From NCBI GenBank assembly GCA_016706595.1, contig JADJJH010000001.1:868001-932000 (forward strand): a stretch of DNA of 64,000 nucleotides, given 5' to 3'. The notes beneath the pieces were generated by a model, which did no database searches, had not been told where the DNA came from, and saw only the letters and a program-made list of their open reading frames with translations. Positions within the stretch are counted from its first letter, which is position 1, and each line of letters begins with the position of its first letter. This document shows positions 8,707-18,454 of the stretch, one piece after another. The position numbers and the translations under genes were made by a program. This stretch comes from Bacteroidota bacterium. Its GTDB lineage: Bacteria; Bacteroidota; Bacteroidia; Chitinophagales; Chitinophagaceae.

Positions 8707-8919
8707 AATATTTATTTTATTTGTTTGAATCAATATTATCAACTTGTATACCAATCCAAAATATGAGCCTATATGTCGCTTATTTAAAATAAAATGCGCC
8801 ATTATTGCCGAAATTGTATTTTTTAGACTGAAATAATTACTGTTTCTTAGCAAATTGAGTCAAAATAAATTCATCTTATACATTTAAGCATCTGGTTTTC
8901 TACAATGTCATTTCGGTAT

Positions 8920-8927
8920 TACATTTG
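8920..8927 (+). promoter_or_regulatory. -7 box (TACATTTG) before a lipoprotein gene
   Basis: Exact TAnnTTTG match ending 5 nt before the ATG at 8932. Its position supports that ATG over the upstream in-frame start, because transcription would begin at about the ATG. Confidence 0.45.
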
Positions 8928-8931
8928 CGAC

Positions 8932-9474
8932 ATGCAAAAAAAATTACTCGCCTTGATCTCTATAATCTTTTGTTTATTAGGATGCCAAAATGAAGGCGAT
9001 CATTCCGAGATAAAAAAGGAAAACAATAAGGAATACACTTCAGATAGTTTGCATTTTGGCATAACCCCACTCTTAAATTGGTCGATTAAAGTGAAAGAAA
9101 ACAAAGTAGGGATTTTGGAAAACTATACGGATAGCAAAGATAGTTTTCAGGAGAATATCGTGGTTTGGACAGAAGAAATGCCTATTGCGATTTCAGATTC
9201 ACTTTATAACAAGGCAACGATTACTGAATTGAAAATTAAAAACCCCAAAATTGAAGTAGTCGCGTTACCATCAAAGAAACTTGGAAAAACTAATTTTGGA
9301 AGATTTGCATTTACAGTATTCTTGAACGACTCAATTCCGTGCAAAGTGCTTGGTTACACAGCTGTGAAAGGTAAACGAGGGTATAATTTTTCGTGTAGCT
9401 ATTTAGCAAATGGGAATACCGACTATACGCCAATTTTTGAAAATATATTAAGCACTGTAAAGCTTATCCAATGA
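8932..9474 (+). CDS. Lipoprotein with PsbP/DcrB-like pattern
   Basis: 180-residue predicted lipoprotein: MQKKLLALISIIFCLLGC gives a lipobox with C18 as the acylated residue. The mature part has the order ITPLLNWSIKV, FQENIVVWTEE, GRFAFTVF and FENILSTVKL. This resembles the PsbP/DcrB-like fold (a sticky beta-sheet with a final helix at FENIL), but that is pattern recognition, not a demonstrated match. It stands alone between hsp20 and the SGNH hydrolase. Function is unknown. Confidence 0.6.
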   Translation: MQKKLLALISIIFCLLGCQNEGDHSEIKKENNKEYTSDSLHFGITPLLNWSIKVKENKVGILENYTDSKDSFQENIVVWTEEMPIAISDSLYNKATITELKIKNPKIEVVALPSKKLGKTNFGRFAFTVFLNDSIPCKVLGYTAVKGKRGYNFSCSYLANGNTDYTPIFENILSTVKLIQ

Positions 9475-9561
9475 GATGAGGCTTCAGAATTTTATACAAT
9501 TTAGCAAATCAATCGTATGTCAAATGACATGTGAAAATCAAAAGAAAACACAAATAAACCC

Positions 9562-10170
9562 ATGAAATATTTAGCCTTAGGTGATAGCTATACTATTGGA
9601 GAACAAGTTGATTTCATCGACAACTTTCCTAATCAATTAGTGAAGTTATTGCAAGAAGCGGGTATTCAAATTCAATTGAATCAACTCATAGCAGTAACTG
9701 GCTGGACAACGGATGAACTTGCAGCATCTATCGCCAAAGAAAAACCTGAATGTAATTACGACCTAGTTACCTTATTAATTGGGGTAAATAATCAATATCG
9801 TGGAAGAAGCCTTGATGAATATTACTGGCAATTTTACAGCTTGCTTTGCCAGGCTATTTTATTTGCCAAATCAAAAGCCTCTCATGTGGTAGTGCTATCA
9901 ATTCCTGATTGGGGATTAACCCCATTTAATACTACAAAGGATAAAATTCAAATGTCAACTGAAATTGATGAATTCAATCGAATCAATGCAGAAATTACAC
10001 AGGCATTAGGTTGTCATTATTTCGATATTACCACTTCTACCCGATTACATGCGAACGATGTACATTTTTTAGCTGCCGACCAATTGCATTATTCTGCCAA
10101 AGAATATGCAATTTGGGCAGAAATGATGTATACAACTTGTGTTTCCATTTTACAGAATCAACCTCATTAA
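9562..10170 (+). CDS. SGNH/GDSL hydrolase
   Basis: Serine esterase or lipase-like enzyme (202 aa). Block I GDSYT at 7-11 with nucleophile S9, an oxyanion block at G46-W48 (VTGWTT), block III IGVNNQ at 73-78 with N77, and the block V pair D173/H176 in DQLH. No signal peptide is seen, so it is probably cytosolic. Its substrate (acyl ester, acetylated sugar or lysophospholipid) cannot be told from sequence. It is 27 nt upstream of the Nif3-like gene and may share its transcript. Confidence 0.88.
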   Translation: MKYLALGDSYTIGEQVDFIDNFPNQLVKLLQEAGIQIQLNQLIAVTGWTTDELAASIAKEKPECNYDLVTLLIGVNNQYRGRSLDEYYWQFYSLLCQAILFAKSKASHVVVLSIPDWGLTPFNTTKDKIQMSTEIDEFNRINAEITQALGCHYFDITTSTRLHANDVHFLAADQLHYSAKEYAIWAEMMYTTCVSILQNQPH

Positions 10171-10197
10171 ATTCAATCATAAAATTCAATTTGAAAG

Positions 10198-11298
10198 ATG
10201 CCAACTCTACAACAAATTATTGATTCTATTGAAAGTACAGCGCCAAGAATATATCAGGAAGCCTATGATAATAGTGGATTGCTATTCGGAAATAGACATG
10301 CCAATATTAAGAAAACCATGCTCTGTCTCGACTGCACCGAGGAGGTATTAGAAGATGCCATTTCAAATGGATGTCAATTGATAATTGCCCATCATCCTAT
10401 TGTGTTTAAAGGACTGAAATCATTAACTGGCGCTAACTATGTTGAAAGGGTAATGATTCGAGCCATCCAGAAAAATATAGCCATCTATGCTTGTCATACC
10501 AACCTCGATAATATTTCTGCCGGTGTAAATGCTATTATTGGTAAAAAACTAGGACTAACCAATACTAGCGTCCTTGCTCCAATGAAAAATACCCTCAAAC
10601 AATTATATACGTATGCGCCTTTATCGGAAGCAGAATCGGTTCGGCAAGCCTTATACAAAGCTGGAGCCGGCAGTATAGGTAATTATACTGAATGCAGTTT
10701 TAACAGCATCGGATTAGGCACATTTAAAGCCAACAAGCAAGCAAAACCATTTATTGGCTCATTGGGATCCTTGCACGAAGAAAAAGAAGTCAAAATAGAA
10801 GTTGTTTACCCCATTCATGCAGAACAAAATGTTTTAAAAGCATTGCATGAAACCCATCCTTACGAAGAAATTGCCTTGGGTACCTTACAAATTGAAATCG
10901 AAAACAAACAACTTGGTGCCGGACTTATTGGAAAATTGCCTGAGCCTATAGATGAGAAACAATTTTTGAAATTGCTAAAAACCAAAATGAAGACAGGCGG
11001 TATAAGACATACCAAATTGCTTGGAAAACCCATTCAAAAAGTAGCGGTTTGCGGAGGTTCGGGTAGTTTTTTGCTACAACAAGCAAAAAAAGCCGGTGCA
11101 GATGTATTTGTTTCAGCAGATTTTAAATATCATGAGTTTTTTGATGCTGAAAACCAACTATTAATTGCAGATATAGGCCATTACGAAAGCGAACAATTTA
11201 CTTACGAATTTTTTTCTGAACTTCTATCAAAAAAATTCCCTACCTTCGCCATCCTTAAAACATCGGTAAATACCAATCCCGTAAACTATTATTCATAA
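10198..11298 (+). CDS. Nif3-like dinuclear metal centre protein with PII-like insert
   Basis: Nif3/YqfO (GTP cyclohydrolase 1 type 2-like) family protein, 366 aa. The split metal site is visible: H65/H66 in IIAHHPIVF, H100 and D104 in CHTNLDN, and the C-terminal GHYESE at 327-332. The roughly 130 residues between the two halves, including VVYPIHAEQNVLKALHETHP, are the PII/CutA-like insert of the longer bacterial forms. Biochemical function is unsettled. The next gene, a zinc-ribbon coiled-coil protein 4 nt downstream, is a conserved neighbour of Nif3 genes and suggests a linked role. Confidence 0.92.
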   Translation: MPTLQQIIDSIESTAPRIYQEAYDNSGLLFGNRHANIKKTMLCLDCTEEVLEDAISNGCQLIIAHHPIVFKGLKSLTGANYVERVMIRAIQKNIAIYACHTNLDNISAGVNAIIGKKLGLTNTSVLAPMKNTLKQLYTYAPLSEAESVRQALYKAGAGSIGNYTECSFNSIGLGTFKANKQAKPFIGSLGSLHEEKEVKIEVVYPIHAEQNVLKALHETHPYEEIALGTLQIEIENKQLGAGLIGKLPEPIDEKQFLKLLKTKMKTGGIRHTKLLGKPIQKVAVCGGSGSFLLQQAKKAGADVFVSADFKYHEFFDAENQLLIADIGHYESEQFTYEFFSELLSKKFPTFAILKTSVNTNPVNYYS

Positions 11299-11302
11299 CA
11301 TT

Positions 11303-12055
11303 ATGGCAGCAGTTAAAGAATTTTCAGTACAAGAACGTTTACTTTCATTATGTAAACTTCAACGCATCGACTCAAAAATTGGAGAAATTAAGAAATTGAG
11401 AGGTGAATTACCCATGGAAGTAAAGGATTTGGAAGATGAAATCGAAGGTTTCAATACGCGAATTCAATCGGTAAATAATGAAATTCAAGTCATTGAAGAA
11501 AGTATAAAAGAAAAGCAAAACATACAAGCAGAGGCTAAAGACAAACTTAAGAAATACGAAAAGCAACAGAATAATGTAAAAAACAGTCGTGAGTTTGAGG
11601 CTATTAATAAAGAGATTGAATTGAATGAGCTTGAGATTAAAGCTTGTGATAAGAAAATAAAAGATGCAAATCTTGAAAAGGATGAATACATCGCCCAACG
11701 TGAATTAACCGAAAAACAAATCGAAGAGAAGCAAGTTGTTTTAGGGCAAAAACAAAAAGAACTAAAAAAAATCACCGAAGAAACTGAAAAAGAAGAATCG
11801 GATTTAGGTAAAAAACGTGACGGTGCAGCAAATGATGTTGAACCACGTTTGTTAACTGCTTATGATAGAATTCGTATGAATTACAAAAATGGCTTAGCAG
11901 TGGTTCCGGTTGAAAGGGATTCATGTGGTGGTTGTTTTAACGTGATTCCTCCACAACGTCAGTCTGATATTCGTTTACGTAAAAAAATGACCGTTTGCGA
12001 ACATTGCGGTCGAATTTTAGTGGATAGTGAGTTGAACGATTCAGTTCAACTATAA
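11303..12055 (+). CDS. C4-type zinc-ribbon protein with long coiled coil
   Basis: 250-residue CT398/DUF164-type protein. Residues 10-180 form a highly charged antiparallel coiled coil rich in Lys, Glu and Gln. A C-terminal zinc ribbon has four Cys: C208 and C211 (CGGC), C232 and C235 (CEHC). The family includes proteins tied to RNA metabolism, flagellar or secretion ATPase partners; here there is no flagellar context. It is only 4 nt after the Nif3-like gene, so the two form an operon. The reverse strand of the coiled coil is open too, but the protein family is clear. Confidence 0.88.
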   Translation: MAAVKEFSVQERLLSLCKLQRIDSKIGEIKKLRGELPMEVKDLEDEIEGFNTRIQSVNNEIQVIEESIKEKQNIQAEAKDKLKKYEKQQNNVKNSREFEAINKEIELNELEIKACDKKIKDANLEKDEYIAQRELTEKQIEEKQVVLGQKQKELKKITEETEKEESDLGKKRDGAANDVEPRLLTAYDRIRMNYKNGLAVVPVERDSCGGCFNVIPPQRQSDIRLRKKMTVCEHCGRILVDSELNDSVQL

Positions 12056-12230
12056 TAAGTACATCTCTAATACCCTGTATGTTTAGTTATTCGAATGGCT
12101 TACCTTAGGCAGCCTTTTACAATAATTTACAAGATTCACTCTTTCTTATTTCACCTTTCAATTGGAAGTTTGAATTCAACTTACTGTAGGTTTACATTTT
12201 CATACAATTAAGATTAGAAAATTATTCTTA

Positions 12231-12238
12231 TACTTTTG
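12231..12238 (+). promoter_or_regulatory. -7 box (TACTTTTG) before the TPR gene
   Basis: TAnnTTTG match 11 nt before the ATG at 12250. It lies in the AT-rich end of a 194-bp gap that otherwise shows nothing recognisable. Confidence 0.45.
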
Positions 12239-12249
12239 TTCAGTTGATT

Positions 12250-13731
12250 ATGATTTTCAGATTCCTTATCTTATTTTCTTTTTGTTTTCTTAGCCATATA
12301 TGGGGCTATGCGCAATCATTTCAGATGAATGAAAGATGCCAACAAGCCTATCATTACTTTATGGCGATGCGTGTGAAGGAAGCCAGAAACTTATTACAAG
12401 AAGAAATTAAAGCCAATCCTAAAAATATACTGCCCTTTGTACTCATCAATTACGAAGATTTTATAAGTCTGGTTTTTAATGAAAACCCATCAGATTATCA
12501 TCAAAAAAAATATTTGAAAGATAAAAGGTTAAAACTTTTAGAAGGTAGTGATCAAAAATCTCCTTATTACTTATTTTCAAAAGCATTAATACATTTTCAA
12601 TGGAGTATGATACAAATTAAATACTCAGATTATTGGGATGCTGCCTGGGATTTCAGAAAATCATATGTACTATTCAAAGAAAATGAAAAAAAATTTCCAA
12701 AATTTGTTGTAAATCAAATCTTTAGTGGTTCACAAGAAGCCGTTATAAGTGCCATTCCAAGTGGTTATAAATGGATATCCAATGTATTGGGAATGAAAGG
12801 GAATATGAAACATGGCATGTCGAAACTTGCCAATTTTATTCAATCGGGTGAATCAAATTTTATAGAAGAAGCTTATTTATACAATATCTATTTAAAAAAT
12901 TATTTAGAAAATGATGTTGAAGGCGCTGCCAAATTCATTCAAATCGAAAAAATTGATACTAAAAATAATCAACTATTTTGTTTCATGGCCGCCAATCTTG
13001 CGCTCAATAATAAAAATGCAAAACGAACCGAAGAACTCATCATCAATCGAAACAAAAAAGATGAATTTATTCCATTTCCAATGCTCGACTATGAATTAGG
13101 AGATGCCTTATTACGAAAATTAGATTATACAAGTTCAATAAAGCACTTCAAATTATTTATCACAGAAAGTAAAGGGAATTTTTATCAAAAAGATGCTTGT
13201 ATGAGTATTTCATTTGCCTATTACTTAGCCGGTAACCGAGAGATGGCAGATCATTACAAACTCAAGATTAAGCAAATTGGCAAAGCTGAATCTGATGCTG
13301 ATAAACTAGCCCAAAAATTTTCAAAGGATGGGCTTTTTCCCGACAAAGAATTACTCAAAGCGAGATTATTAAATGATGGAGGATATCATGAACGTTCATT
13401 AGAAATTCTTGACAAATTGACTTTAAAAAAATGGCCTTTAGCGAATGAAAAGCTTGAGTATACTTACCGACTAGCCAGGGTTTACGACGATCTTCAACAA
13501 GATGATAAGGCACTTGCGAAGTACAAAGAAACCATTCAAACGGGTTCTACAAGTACTGCCTATTTTGCAGCACGTGCCGCTTTGCAAGCTGCCTACATTT
13601 ATGAAAAGAGAAACCAAAAAAAACAAGCACTCGAATGCTTTCAAAAAGTGTTAGATCTGGATGATCACGATTTTAAAAATTCACTCGATCAAAGAGCCAA
13701 AGCAGGTATCAACAGAATAAAAGGTGAATGA
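12250..13731 (+). CDS. Secreted or periplasmic TPR protein
   Basis: 493-residue protein with a signal peptide (MIFRFLILFSFCFLSHIWGYAQ). The mature part is almost all alpha-helical hairpins; TPR-like repeats are clearest at the C-terminus (YRLARVYDDLQQDDKALAKY and AAYIYEKRNQKKQALECF). The ATG at 12250 is preferred over a TTG two codons earlier because it begins the signal peptide. It probably acts as a scaffold in the envelope. It is the first gene after a promoter-like box and ends about 50 nt before recN, which has its own box. No specific partner can be named. Confidence 0.75.
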   Translation: MIFRFLILFSFCFLSHIWGYAQSFQMNERCQQAYHYFMAMRVKEARNLLQEEIKANPKNILPFVLINYEDFISLVFNENPSDYHQKKYLKDKRLKLLEGSDQKSPYYLFSKALIHFQWSMIQIKYSDYWDAAWDFRKSYVLFKENEKKFPKFVVNQIFSGSQEAVISAIPSGYKWISNVLGMKGNMKHGMSKLANFIQSGESNFIEEAYLYNIYLKNYLENDVEGAAKFIQIEKIDTKNNQLFCFMAANLALNNKNAKRTEELIINRNKKDEFIPFPMLDYELGDALLRKLDYTSSIKHFKLFITESKGNFYQKDACMSISFAYYLAGNREMADHYKLKIKQIGKAESDADKLAQKFSKDGLFPDKELLKARLLNDGGYHERSLEILDKLTLKKWPLANEKLEYTYRLARVYDDLQQDDKALAKYKETIQTGSTSTAYFAARAALQAAYIYEKRNQKKQALECFQKVLDLDDHDFKNSLDQRAKAGINRIKGE

Positions 13732-13767
13732 GTATAATTTCTGATGAAGCTAAACTAATTCTATAAC

Positions 13768-13775
13768 TATATTTG
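13768..13775 (+). promoter_or_regulatory. -7 box (TATATTTG) for recN
   Basis: TAnnTTTG match ending 4 nt before the recN GTG start, implying a leaderless or near-leaderless mRNA. No LexA-like palindrome was recognised nearby. Confidence 0.45.
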
Positions 13776-13779
13776 TTTT

Positions 13780-15435
13780 GTGTTAACCCGATTACATATT
13801 CGCAATTATGCGATCATCAAAGAAATTGAAATTCAATTTCAAGAAGGACTTACCATTATAACCGGAGAAACCGGTGCCGGAAAATCGATTTTGATGGGTG
13901 CTTTATCATTAGTGCTTGGCGAAAGAGCCGATTTGAAATCATTATTTATTAAAGATGATAAATGTTTTATAGAAGCCGTATTTGACATAGAAAATCTTGA
14001 ATCGGTAAAAACCTTTTTAGTTGAACATGATTTAGATACAGACCATGAAGTCATACTACGCCGCGAAATAAATCCAAATGGCAAAACGCGCGCTTTCATT
14101 AATGATACTCCGGTAACACTTGATATACTGAGTTCCTTAGCTTCGAAATTAATTGACTTACATCGACAATTTGATACGCAACAATTACAACAATCATCCG
14201 AACATCTGCATTTATTAGACGAAGTTTGTGCACATCAAGATTCACTACGAAACTATCAACATCAATTTAAAAACTGGAAATCACTCCAGCTTACATATCA
14301 AGTGATCGTTTCACAAAATCAAACCATTAAACAAGAATTAGATTACCATCAATTTCTGTTTGAAGAACTGGCAACCTTTCAACCCAAAGAAGGCGAACTG
14401 GAATTAATTGAACAAGAACTTTTTTTGCTTACACACAGTGAAGCATTAAAGAATAGTTTACAATACAGCTTACATCAACTTAAAGAACGTGATGATTCAA
14501 TTTTATCGATGATAAAAGGAATGAGTAATCAGCTAGAATCACATGCAGATAAAGTAGTTATCTTACAAGAACTCAATGCACGCATACAATCTACACATAT
14601 CGAATTAAAGGAAATTGCTGCTGAAATTGAAAGCCTACAAAATGCAACACAACCTGATGAAGCACGTATGTTAAGCTTAACTGAACGTGTAAATGAAGGC
14701 AATCGTTTGTTAAAAAAACATCATTGTTTAAACGACTCACAGCTTGTGGCCTTACAAATTCAGTTAGCACAGAAAATTCAACAAGCTGCAACAGCTGATG
14801 ATGAAGAACATATATTACAAAAGCAAATTGACGAAACTTTTCATCACGTATCAAAACTGGCTGCCACTCTTTCATTAACTCGAAAACAAAATATTCCAGC
14901 AATTGAACAAAAAGTAAATGCACTATTGAAAAAAGTAGGTATGCCAAATGCTGAACTAAAAGTGCAACAAACAACAACTGATTATAACGAATACGGAAAT
15001 GATAAAGTTGATATTCTATTCGATGCAAACCAAACCGGAAATTTTAGTTCCATTGCAAAAGTTGCCTCTGGAGGTGAGCTCAGCAGACTCATGCTTTGCT
15101 TAAAATCTTTACTGGCCCACTCTACTTCATTACCCACTTTAATTTTTGATGAAATTGATACCGGCATTTCTGGCGAAACGGCTATGCAGGTCGGACAAAT
15201 TTTGAAGGAACTATCAGCGAATCATCAATTGATATCTATCACCCATTTACCCCAAATTGCCGGTAAAGCCCATCATCATTTATTTATTTATAAACAAAAA
15301 AATACAGTTGGCCATTTAGAGACTCACATTAAAGTATTGAAAATCGATGAGCGGATTGAAGTGTTGGCAGAAATGCTCAGTGGCAAAAAAATTAATGAAA
15401 AGGCACGCGAAATGGTGAAACAATTGATGGAATAA
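13780..15435 (+). CDS. recN: DNA repair protein RecN
   Basis: SMC-like ATPase (551 aa) acting early in double-strand-break repair. Walker A GETGAGKS at 29-36 follows the RecN start LTRLHIRNYAIIKEI. Two long coiled-coil arms fill the middle (about 150-370). The C-terminal head has the signature VASGGELSRLMLCLKS, Walker B LIFDEIDTGISG and the H-loop SITHLPQIA. The start is a GTG; no in-frame ATG fits the conserved N-terminus. It is followed 86 nt later by fabI. Confidence 0.96.
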   Translation: MLTRLHIRNYAIIKEIEIQFQEGLTIITGETGAGKSILMGALSLVLGERADLKSLFIKDDKCFIEAVFDIENLESVKTFLVEHDLDTDHEVILRREINPNGKTRAFINDTPVTLDILSSLASKLIDLHRQFDTQQLQQSSEHLHLLDEVCAHQDSLRNYQHQFKNWKSLQLTYQVIVSQNQTIKQELDYHQFLFEELATFQPKEGELELIEQELFLLTHSEALKNSLQYSLHQLKERDDSILSMIKGMSNQLESHADKVVILQELNARIQSTHIELKEIAAEIESLQNATQPDEARMLSLTERVNEGNRLLKKHHCLNDSQLVALQIQLAQKIQQAATADDEEHILQKQIDETFHHVSKLAATLSLTRKQNIPAIEQKVNALLKKVGMPNAELKVQQTTTDYNEYGNDKVDILFDANQTGNFSSIAKVASGGELSRLMLCLKSLLAHSTSLPTLIFDEIDTGISGETAMQVGQILKELSANHQLISITHLPQIAGKAHHHLFIYKQKNTVGHLETHIKVLKIDERIEVLAEMLSGKKINEKAREMVKQLME

Positions 15436-15521
15436 CTATAGTTTTTTTTTAATCCTCCCCTTAAATTAATCAACAGATTAGTTTACTTTTACGCGATTTT
15501 ATTTATCAAAACCCCAAGTAT

Positions 15522-16346
15522 ATGGCTTATAATTTATTGAAAGGAAAACGTGGAATTATTTTCGGCGCACTCGATGAAAAATCGATGGCTTGGCAAGTAG
15601 CCTTAAAATGTTTTGAAGAAGGTGCCAGCTTTACACTAAGCAATGCACCAATTGCCTTACGAATGGGAAAAATAAATGAATTAGCAACGGCTTGTGGCAA
15701 TGTAACGGTAATTGGTGCCGATGCAACCTCACTCGAAGATCTTGAAAATGTGTTTACGCAAAGTATGGAAGTTCTTGGCGGTAAAATAGATTTTGTATTG
15801 CATTCAATTGGGATGAGCCCGAATGTGCGTAAAAATATTCCTTACTACGATACCAGTTATGAAAACTTTCAAAAAACATTAGATATATCGGCGCTTTCTT
15901 TTCATAAAGTAATGCAAACGGCAATGAAATTAGATGCCTTAAATGAATGGGCTTCTGTAATAGGACTTTCCTATATAGCAGCACAAAGAACATTTCCGGG
16001 ATATAATGACATGGCAGATGCAAAGGCTTTATTAGAGAGTATTGCTAGGAGTTTTGGTTTTCAATATGGATTTAAAAAGAAGGTTCGTGTGAACACTATC
16101 TCACAATCGCCAACCAAAACCACAGCAGGTGGTGGTGTAGCCGGCTTTGATGCATTTTATCATTATGCCGAAAAATTATCACCCTTAGGCAATGCAAGTG
16201 CCGAGGAATGTGCCAATTATTGTATCACTTTATTTAGCGATTTAACCCGAAAAGTTACCATGCAAAATTTATTTCATGATGGTGGATTTTCATTTACTGG
16301 CGTGAGTGTAGAATTGGTTGAACAACTTTTACAAAAAGAATCATGA
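15522..16346 (+). CDS. fabI: Enoyl-[acyl-carrier-protein] reductase (NADH) FabI
   Basis: Short-chain dehydrogenase catalysing the last reduction of each fatty-acid elongation cycle. 274 aa, near the usual 260. It has the FabI-type nucleotide motif (LKGKRGIIFGALDEKSMAWQ) and LHSIGMSP. The catalytic region runs from the first Tyr in SYIAA to the Tyr and Lys in PGYNDMADAKA, the Y-x6-K spacing of FabI. The SQSPTKTTAGGG segment corresponds to the substrate-binding loop. A small lipoprotein gene overlaps its stop by 4 nt, suggesting translational coupling. Confidence 0.95.
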   Translation: MAYNLLKGKRGIIFGALDEKSMAWQVALKCFEEGASFTLSNAPIALRMGKINELATACGNVTVIGADATSLEDLENVFTQSMEVLGGKIDFVLHSIGMSPNVRKNIPYYDTSYENFQKTLDISALSFHKVMQTAMKLDALNEWASVIGLSYIAAQRTFPGYNDMADAKALLESIARSFGFQYGFKKKVRVNTISQSPTKTTAGGGVAGFDAFYHYAEKLSPLGNASAEECANYCITLFSDLTRKVTMQNLFHDGGFSFTGVSVELVEQLLQKES

Positions 16347-16804
16347 GATTTTTGAGCATCTCAACTTTACTATGTTTACTGATACTTTCATCTGCTTGCA
16401 AAAAGAAAAAAGTAGAACGAACTTATTATCGAAATTATAATCTGAATTCCGCCTATACAGGTAGTCACCCGAGTAGTAATGTAACTGCCAGTATTTATAT
16501 GATTGAAAAATCGGGTTACTTGCAATTTCAAATTCACATGACAGGCATGGTTGATTCATTGCAATATAAATTACATTTTCATGAGCAAGATATTACCGAG
16601 CCTTATGGATATACCGGTAATCCGGTGATAGATTTCGGTTTACTTTCTAACCAACAAAGTATTATTAGTAAGGAACTCAGTTCGATTGATTTTGATGCCT
16701 TCACTAAAGATTTTAAAGGTTATTTTATTGTGCATGACCCTAACAATATTCAAAACGACACGACTACTTTATTGATTTATGGTAAGGTTGGGGCAGATTG
16801 GTAG
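16343..16804 (+). CDS. Small lipoprotein coupled to fabI
   Basis: 153-residue lipoprotein of unknown function: lipobox SSAC in MRFLSISTLLCLLILSSAC (C19), followed by KKKK. The mature part is beta-rich, with LQYKLHFHEQD and LIYGKVGADW at the end. The HFHE segment and overall length faintly recall CHRD or Cu/Zn-SOD-like barrels, but metal ligands are incomplete, so this is only a guess. Its ATG overlaps the fabI stop (ATGA), so it is almost certainly co-translated with fabI. Confidence 0.65.
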   Translation: MRFLSISTLLCLLILSSACKKKKVERTYYRNYNLNSAYTGSHPSSNVTASIYMIEKSGYLQFQIHMTGMVDSLQYKLHFHEQDITEPYGYTGNPVIDFGLLSNQQSIISKELSSIDFDAFTKDFKGYFIVHDPNNIQNDTTTLLIYGKVGADW

Positions 16805-16818
16805 ACGTTCTCTCAATG

Positions 16819-17157
16819 CTATACGGCAAAGCTAGTTCCGCAACCACAAGTACTGCTTGCGTTAGGATTCTTAAAAGTAAATCCGCGCGAGTTGAGTCCG
16901 CCTTCAAATTCAACCTCCATACCTAATAAGTATAATTCATGCGATTTATTCATCAATACCGGAATGCCTTCAATTAAATACTCTTCATCTCCATCTTGCT
17001 TATCATCGTATTCAAGAACATAGGTCATACCACTGCAGCCTCCACCCTTTACTCCAACTCTAATAAAAGGTTTAGAAGCATCTTCATGTAAGAGTCTTTT
17101 CATTTCTTGAATGGCACCTGAAGTAAATTGTACCGGCGCAGTAAGTGTTGATTCCAT
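16819..17157 (-). CDS. IscA/ErpA-type iron-sulfur cluster assembly protein
   Basis: A-type carrier protein (112 aa) that receives and delivers Fe-S clusters. The three ligand cysteines are present: C41 in GGGCSGMTY, and C104 and C106 in the C-terminal CGCG. ATG 17157 is 1 nt after the upstream protease stop; an ATG at 17172 would add five residues and overlap that gene. The gene is last in a minus-strand run after the two M43 proteases. That is an unusual address for an Fe-S assembly gene; no suf or isc genes are nearby. Confidence 0.93.
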   Translation of the reverse strand: MESTLTAPVQFTSGAIQEMKRLLHEDASKPFIRVGVKGGGCSGMTYVLEYDDKQDGDEEYLIEGIPVLMNKSHELYLLGMEVEFEGGLNSRGFTFKNPNASSTCGCGTSFAV

Positions 17158-17158
17158 T

Positions 17159-18442
17159 TTATTGAACGACAATTTTTTTAGTAATTGCAGCTTGATTGTC
17201 GAACTGCAAACTTACGAAATAGATTCCTTTGGTAAATCCGTTTGTACTAAGTTCTATAGGAGAAATTGATGAAGAAACTTCTGTTTGGTATTTTATTTGT
17301 CCAATTGTATTGCTGATTATGATTTTCAAATTAGCATATTCAACTCGTTCCGCATCGATATATATAATATCAGAGGTTGGATTTGGATAGATGCTAATGT
17401 CTTTTGCAACCTCATTGGTTTCGGTAATTCCGACAGGCACACGAACTCCGGTACGAATATTATCGATAACATATTCCATGGCGCCAACTTGTAATTTGGT
17501 AAAAGTATTTTGACATGTGGCTGCAGAGTAATCCATATAATTTTCAACCATATCAGGCAAGTCACCGGTTATTTCAATACAAGTATTTTTCACTTTATCG
17601 CAATTCGAATTTGATTTATCATCAGCAACAGGAGTATCGGTAATTCCATCATCCTTATAACCAGGCTCACCATTACAAGCACCACCATCATCTCCCCAAA
17701 TATGTCGCAGCCCTAGGTAATGCCCAATTTCATGTACCAATGATTTTCCTCTAAAACCCCAGCTACCATATCCAATGGGTTGCTTTGCTGGGCCACCTAT
17801 ATCTAAGTAATCAATCACTACCCCATCAAAAGCAGGTGAAGGTGCCTCACTACCTGCAGACCAATTGGGTGCACCTGCCGGAGGGTATGCATAACCGATT
17901 AAAACATCAGAACCATCTTTAGTAAGATCACATATCCAAATATTTAATTTCTTATCAGGTGACACTGCATCGCTTCCGCCACTACCACTTTGTTTTACCA
18001 TATTAGAATTATCGAACCCCGAACCGGTGGTGGCATCGAAAGAAGTATTCGTAGTTTGATATCTGATTACCTGATCAATCATAAAACGAATTTTAGATGA
18101 ACCCGCACGCGATTTAAATACCGCCCGCAGGTTACCTGTATCTGAATTTTCATGTGCAAAACATTGATTTAATAAGTCGATTTGTGCATTCAAATACGAG
18201 TTAGCTAAATTTTCGGTAGATGTATTATAAACTACATGAAACACAACAGGTATAGTAACTGTGCCCGAACGAGTTCGATAGCCGCTATGATCAGTAATAC
18301 TTTCCACTCGTGCTTTTAATCCGGGGTGTTTAGCATCTAACTCATTTAAATAATCGGCACTTCCACAAATATGAGTTTGTGTTTGCGCAATACTTGCCAA
18401 TGCAAAAAAATGAGTAAGTGATATAAGTAAGAATTTCTTCAT
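17159..18442 (-). CDS. Secreted M43 (pappalysin/cytophagalysin) metalloprotease with T9SS tail
   Basis: 427-residue zinc protease exported by Sec and then T9SS. Signal peptide 1-20, then a short pro-region with the HxCG motif (THICGSADYL at 23-32). The catalytic domain carries the metzincin motif HEIGHYLGLRH at 237-247 (ligands H237, H241, H247; general base E238) and a Met-turn at NYMDYS (301-306). Residues 349-427 are a type A sorting domain (IYPNPTSD to GIYFVSLQ). It is paralogous to the protease at 18848-20128 and is separated from it by one small gene. Confidence 0.92.
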   Translation of the reverse strand: MKKFLLISLTHFFALASIAQTQTHICGSADYLNELDAKHPGLKARVESITDHSGYRTRSGTVTIPVVFHVVYNTSTENLANSYLNAQIDLLNQCFAHENSDTGNLRAVFKSRAGSSKIRFMIDQVIRYQTTNTSFDATTGSGFDNSNMVKQSGSGGSDAVSPDKKLNIWICDLTKDGSDVLIGYAYPPAGAPNWSAGSEAPSPAFDGVVIDYLDIGGPAKQPIGYGSWGFRGKSLVHEIGHYLGLRHIWGDDGGACNGEPGYKDDGITDTPVADDKSNSNCDKVKNTCIEITGDLPDMVENYMDYSAATCQNTFTKLQVGAMEYVIDNIRTGVRVPVGITETNEVAKDISIYPNPTSDIIYIDAERVEYANLKIIISNTIGQIKYQTEVSSSISPIELSTNGFTKGIYFVSLQFDNQAAITKKIVVQ

Positions 18443-18454
18443 GAATTTTATAAT